Shown here: positions 32,087 through 34,401 of the stretch, piece after piece
Layout: every line of letters starts with the position of its first letter
Numbering within the stretch: position 1 is the first letter of the stretch
NCBI RefSeq assembly: GCF_900113675.1
Contig: NZ_FOQE01000023.1
Location: forward strand, 1 to 34,401
Direction: 5' to 3'
Source: Pisciglobus halotolerans
GTDB taxonomy: Bacteria; Bacillota; Bacilli; Lactobacillales; Carnobacteriaceae
DNA length: 34,401 nt
Position numbers and translations under genes: made by a program
Notes under the pieces: generated by a model
The model's database searches: none
What the model was told of the DNA's origin: nothing
What the model saw: only the letters and a program-made list of their open reading frames with translations

Positions 32087-34270
32087 GTGACTGAAATGAA
32101 CGAAACGAATGTCATGACATTATTAGGCGAAGAATTGAAAGGCTATACGAGAAAGCAACTGACGACAGTATTGAATTTGTTGAGTGAAGGGAATACTGTG
32201 CCGTTTATTGCGCGTTATCGAAAAGAAATGACGGGCTCGTTAGATGAAGTTCAAATTCGTGAAATCGAAGAACGACATCAGTATATTGAAAATTTGGAAA
32301 AACGAAAAGCAGATGTTTTGCATACCATCGATGAACAAGGCAAATTGACTCCTGAATTAAAACGGGAAATTGAAAAAGCAGACAAGATGCAACTGGTAGA
32401 AGACTTGTATCGTCCTTATAAACAAAAGCGCCGCACCAAAGCGACGATCGCAAAAGAAAAAGGACTGGAACCTTTTGCGGAGTGGTTGTGGACTTTTCCG
32501 CATGCAGATATCCAAGCAGAAGCTGCTCAGTATATCGATGCAGAAAAAGAGGTTGCTTCTGCGGAAGAGGCTTTAGCTGGAGCACACGAAATCTTGGCAG
32601 AAACAATCAGTGATGAGCCAAGTTATCGCAAATGGATCAGAAATCACACTTTTAATCATGGTCGGATCGTTTCCACTGCGAAAAACGAAGAAGCGGATGA
32701 AAAAGGCGTTTATGAAATGTACTATGATTACAGCGAACCCATCAAGTCTGTTGTTTCACATCGGATTTTAGCCATGAACCGCGGTGAAAAAGAAGATATT
32801 TTAAAAGTGGCGGTTGAAATAGATGAAACGCAAATCGATACGTACTTCATCAATCAATTGATGAAAGACTTGACTTCTCCTGCAGCGGCGTATATTCAAG
32901 CCGCCTACGAAGACAGCTACAAACGTTTCATCGGACCGGCGATCGAACGTGAAATTCGTTCAGAGCTGACTGAAAAAGCTGAGGAACAAGCGATTGCGAT
33001 TTTTGGGGAAAACTTGCGAAATCTGTTGCTGCAAGCGCCGTTAAAAGGAAAAATCGTTTTAGGACTAGATCCCGCTTATCGGACTGGTTGCAAGCTAGCT
33101 GTATTGGATCCAACCGGAAAAGTGCTGGACATTGACGTGATTTATCCGCACAAACCAGCAAGTGCAGCTAAACGAGAAGAAGCTGCTGTCAAATTTAAAA
33201 AAATTATCAAACAGTTTGACGTGGAAATGGTTGCCATCGGAAATGGAACAGCTAGCCGTGAATCAGAGACCTTTGTAGTTGAAAATCTACGCGACCTGGA
33301 CCAAGAAGTCTTTTATGTGATCGTGAATGAAGCAGGTGCTTCTGTTTACTCGGCCAGCGAAGAAGCACGAAATGAATTCCCTGATCTGCAAGTTGAACAA
33401 AGAAGTGCTGTCAGTATTGGCCGCCGTTTGCAAGATCCTTTGGCAGAGCTTGTCAAAATCGAGCCCAAAGCTGTTGGTGTAGGGCAATACCAACACGACG
33501 TTTCGCAAAAGCAATTGGCAGAGCAATTAGATTTTGTCGTCGAAACGGCCGTCAACCAAGTAGGTGTCAATGTGAATACCGCGAGCGCTTCGTTGTTGCA
33601 GCGGATTGCCGGTTTGACCAGGACAACTGCTAAGAATGTCGTTGTTTTCCGTGAAGAAAATGGCCGTTTTGAAAAGAGAAATCAATTGAAGAAAGTACCC
33701 CGTTTAGGACCAAAAGCTTATGAACAAGCAATCGGTTTTCTGCGGATCATCGGCGGCAAGAATGTACTAGATAATACCGGTATCCACCCAGAATCTTACG
33801 GCGAAGCAGAACAAATTTTAGCCATCGCTGGCTTGACTTTGGAAGATGTAGGAACGGAAAAAGCGAAAGAAGCTTTAGCCAAATGCCATTTGAAAGAGCT
33901 AGAAGAAGCAACTGGATTAGGCAAAGAGACGCTGCAGGATATTCTGGATGCATTAGTGAAGCCAGGACGTGACTTGCGCGATGACATGCCGGCACCGTTG
34001 TTGCGCAAGGATGTTTTAACAATGGAAGATTTGAAACCCGGCATGGAGTTGGAAGGGACAGTCCGGAATGTGGTCGACTTTGGCGCTTTCGTAGATATCG
34101 GCGTTAAACAAGACGGTCTCGTGCACATTTCAAAACTCAGCAACAAATTTGTCAAACACCCTACAGATGTGGTTGCTGTCGGAGATATCGTGACAGTCTG
34201 GGTAGATGATGTTGATTTGAATAAAGGACGCATCTCCCTTACGATGTTGTCTCCAAAAAATGCAGATTAA
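32087..34270 (+). CDS. tex: Tex-family S1 RNA-binding protein
   Basis: A 727-residue cytosolic nucleic-acid-binding protein thought to act with RNA polymerase in transcription or RNA handling. The helical N-terminal region contains TVPFIARYRKEMTGSLDE. The YqgF/RNase H-like domain starts near residue 323 (VLGLDPAYRTGCKLAVLD). Helix-hairpin-helix motifs follow (VGVNVNTASASLLQRIAGL, FEKRNQLKKVPRLGPKAYEQ). The C-terminal S1 domain is around residues 648-720 (GMELEGTVRNVVDFGAFVDI). GTG 32087 follows GAGGAAG by about 7 bases; ATG 32096, three codons on, is an alternative. Length is normal. A diverged 52-bp repeat array begins at its stop codon. Confidence 0.92.
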   Translation: MTEMNETNVMTLLGEELKGYTRKQLTTVLNLLSEGNTVPFIARYRKEMTGSLDEVQIREIEERHQYIENLEKRKADVLHTIDEQGKLTPELKREIEKADKMQLVEDLYRPYKQKRRTKATIAKEKGLEPFAEWLWTFPHADIQAEAAQYIDAEKEVASAEEALAGAHEILAETISDEPSYRKWIRNHTFNHGRIVSTAKNEEADEKGVYEMYYDYSEPIKSVVSHRILAMNRGEKEDILKVAVEIDETQIDTYFINQLMKDLTSPAAAYIQAAYEDSYKRFIGPAIEREIRSELTEKAEEQAIAIFGENLRNLLLQAPLKGKIVLGLDPAYRTGCKLAVLDPTGKVLDIDVIYPHKPASAAKREEAAVKFKKIIKQFDVEMVAIGNGTASRESETFVVENLRDLDQEVFYVIVNEAGASVYSASEEARNEFPDLQVEQRSAVSIGRRLQDPLAELVKIEPKAVGVGQYQHDVSQKQLAEQLDFVVETAVNQVGVNVNTASASLLQRIAGLTRTTAKNVVVFREENGRFEKRNQLKKVPRLGPKAYEQAIGFLRIIGGKNVLDNTGIHPESYGEAEQILAIAGLTLEDVGTEKAKEALAKCHLKELEEATGLGKETLQDILDALVKPGRDLRDDMPAPLLRKDVLTMEDLKPGMELEGTVRNVVDFGAFVDIGVKQDGLVHISKLSNKFVKHPTDVVAVGDIVTVWVDDVDLNKGRISLTMLSPKNAD

Positions 34271-34401
34271 GTTGGTCATAAACAAGCTTTTATTACCTAC
34301 TCGAGGGGGTAAACCAATTTGAGTTGGTCATAAGTTAGCTTTTATTACAAACTCAAGAGGGCAAATCAGTTTGAGTTCGTTATAAAGCAGCTTTTATGAC
34401 A
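34270..34401 (+). repeat. Array 4: diverged 52-bp repeat after tex (cut by window edge)
   Basis: AGTTGGTCATAAA at 34270, AGTTGGTCATAAG at 34322 and AGTTCGTTATAAA at 34374 are spaced exactly 52 bp. The first two pair with TTTATTACCTACT and TTTATTACAAACT across 6-base loops (10 of 13 matched in the second). The period equals arrays 1-3, and a central AAGCT is shared with their reverse complement, but sequence is otherwise changed. The first arm begins on the last A of the tex stop. Confidence 0.8.

Overview
The window is chromosomal DNA from a low-GC Gram-positive bacterium, most likely an Enterococcus. The strongest pointer is the maltose locus. It has divergent malT-mapP and malP-pgmB-malM-malR units with MalR/CcpA-type operators between them, an arrangement I know from Enterococcus faecalis. 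Low-GC codon use, AGGAGG-type ribosome sites, an ISL3-family element and a fused QAT-family permease/binding protein fit this. I cannot name the species. No rRNA, tRNA, prophage or CRISPR locus is visible.

Layout. 1-1845: the end of an ISL3-family insertion sequence sits inside the start codon of pcp. pcp is therefore a 5'-broken gene, and its 3' end also runs on into a dispersed repeat. A terminator, a small ISL3-like MITE and other repeats follow. 1846-9696: maltose uptake and breakdown. 10065-14250: a GtrB-type glycosyltransferase, a GtrA-type flippase and a YfhO-type GT-C protein, probably a cell-envelope glycosylation set. 14296-16251 (minus): an MgtC/SapB protein and a two-gene chromate-type transporter. 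17084-19306: a GT8 glycosyltransferase and glutathione reductase. 20380-23556: a purine permease with a leader terminator, and a cystine symporter. 24282-27092 (minus): an adaptor/ATPase/permease exporter of the MacAB/YknXYZ kind. 27537-31629: an operon with two metallophosphoesterases flanking an OpuC/EgtUV-like transporter. 32087-34270: tex.

The maltose genes form a pathway. MalT imports maltose as maltose 6'-phosphate, MapP removes the phosphate inside the cell, MalP splits maltose with Pi into glucose and beta-glucose 1-phosphate, PgmB makes glucose 6-phosphate, MalM interconverts anomers, and MalR controls both divergent promoters.

The least explained part is the intergenic DNA. (1) Four arrays of a 52-bp unit are present. 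In three of them every unit is a 13-9-13 hairpin dyad, and two arrays end in the same ~125-bp module. (2) About 125-bp modules starting AGGATG and ending CAACTA lie directly after pcp and gor. In both genes the coding strand becomes strikingly T-poor over the last 200-300 bases before the module. (3) Three MITEs have ends resembling the ISL3 element at the left edge; two have exact 8-bp target duplications and one is inserted at a terminator. (4) A GC-rich structured repeat resembles a type I associate with Bacillus-group genomes. All coordinates, repeats and counts were read by eye; no searches were run.
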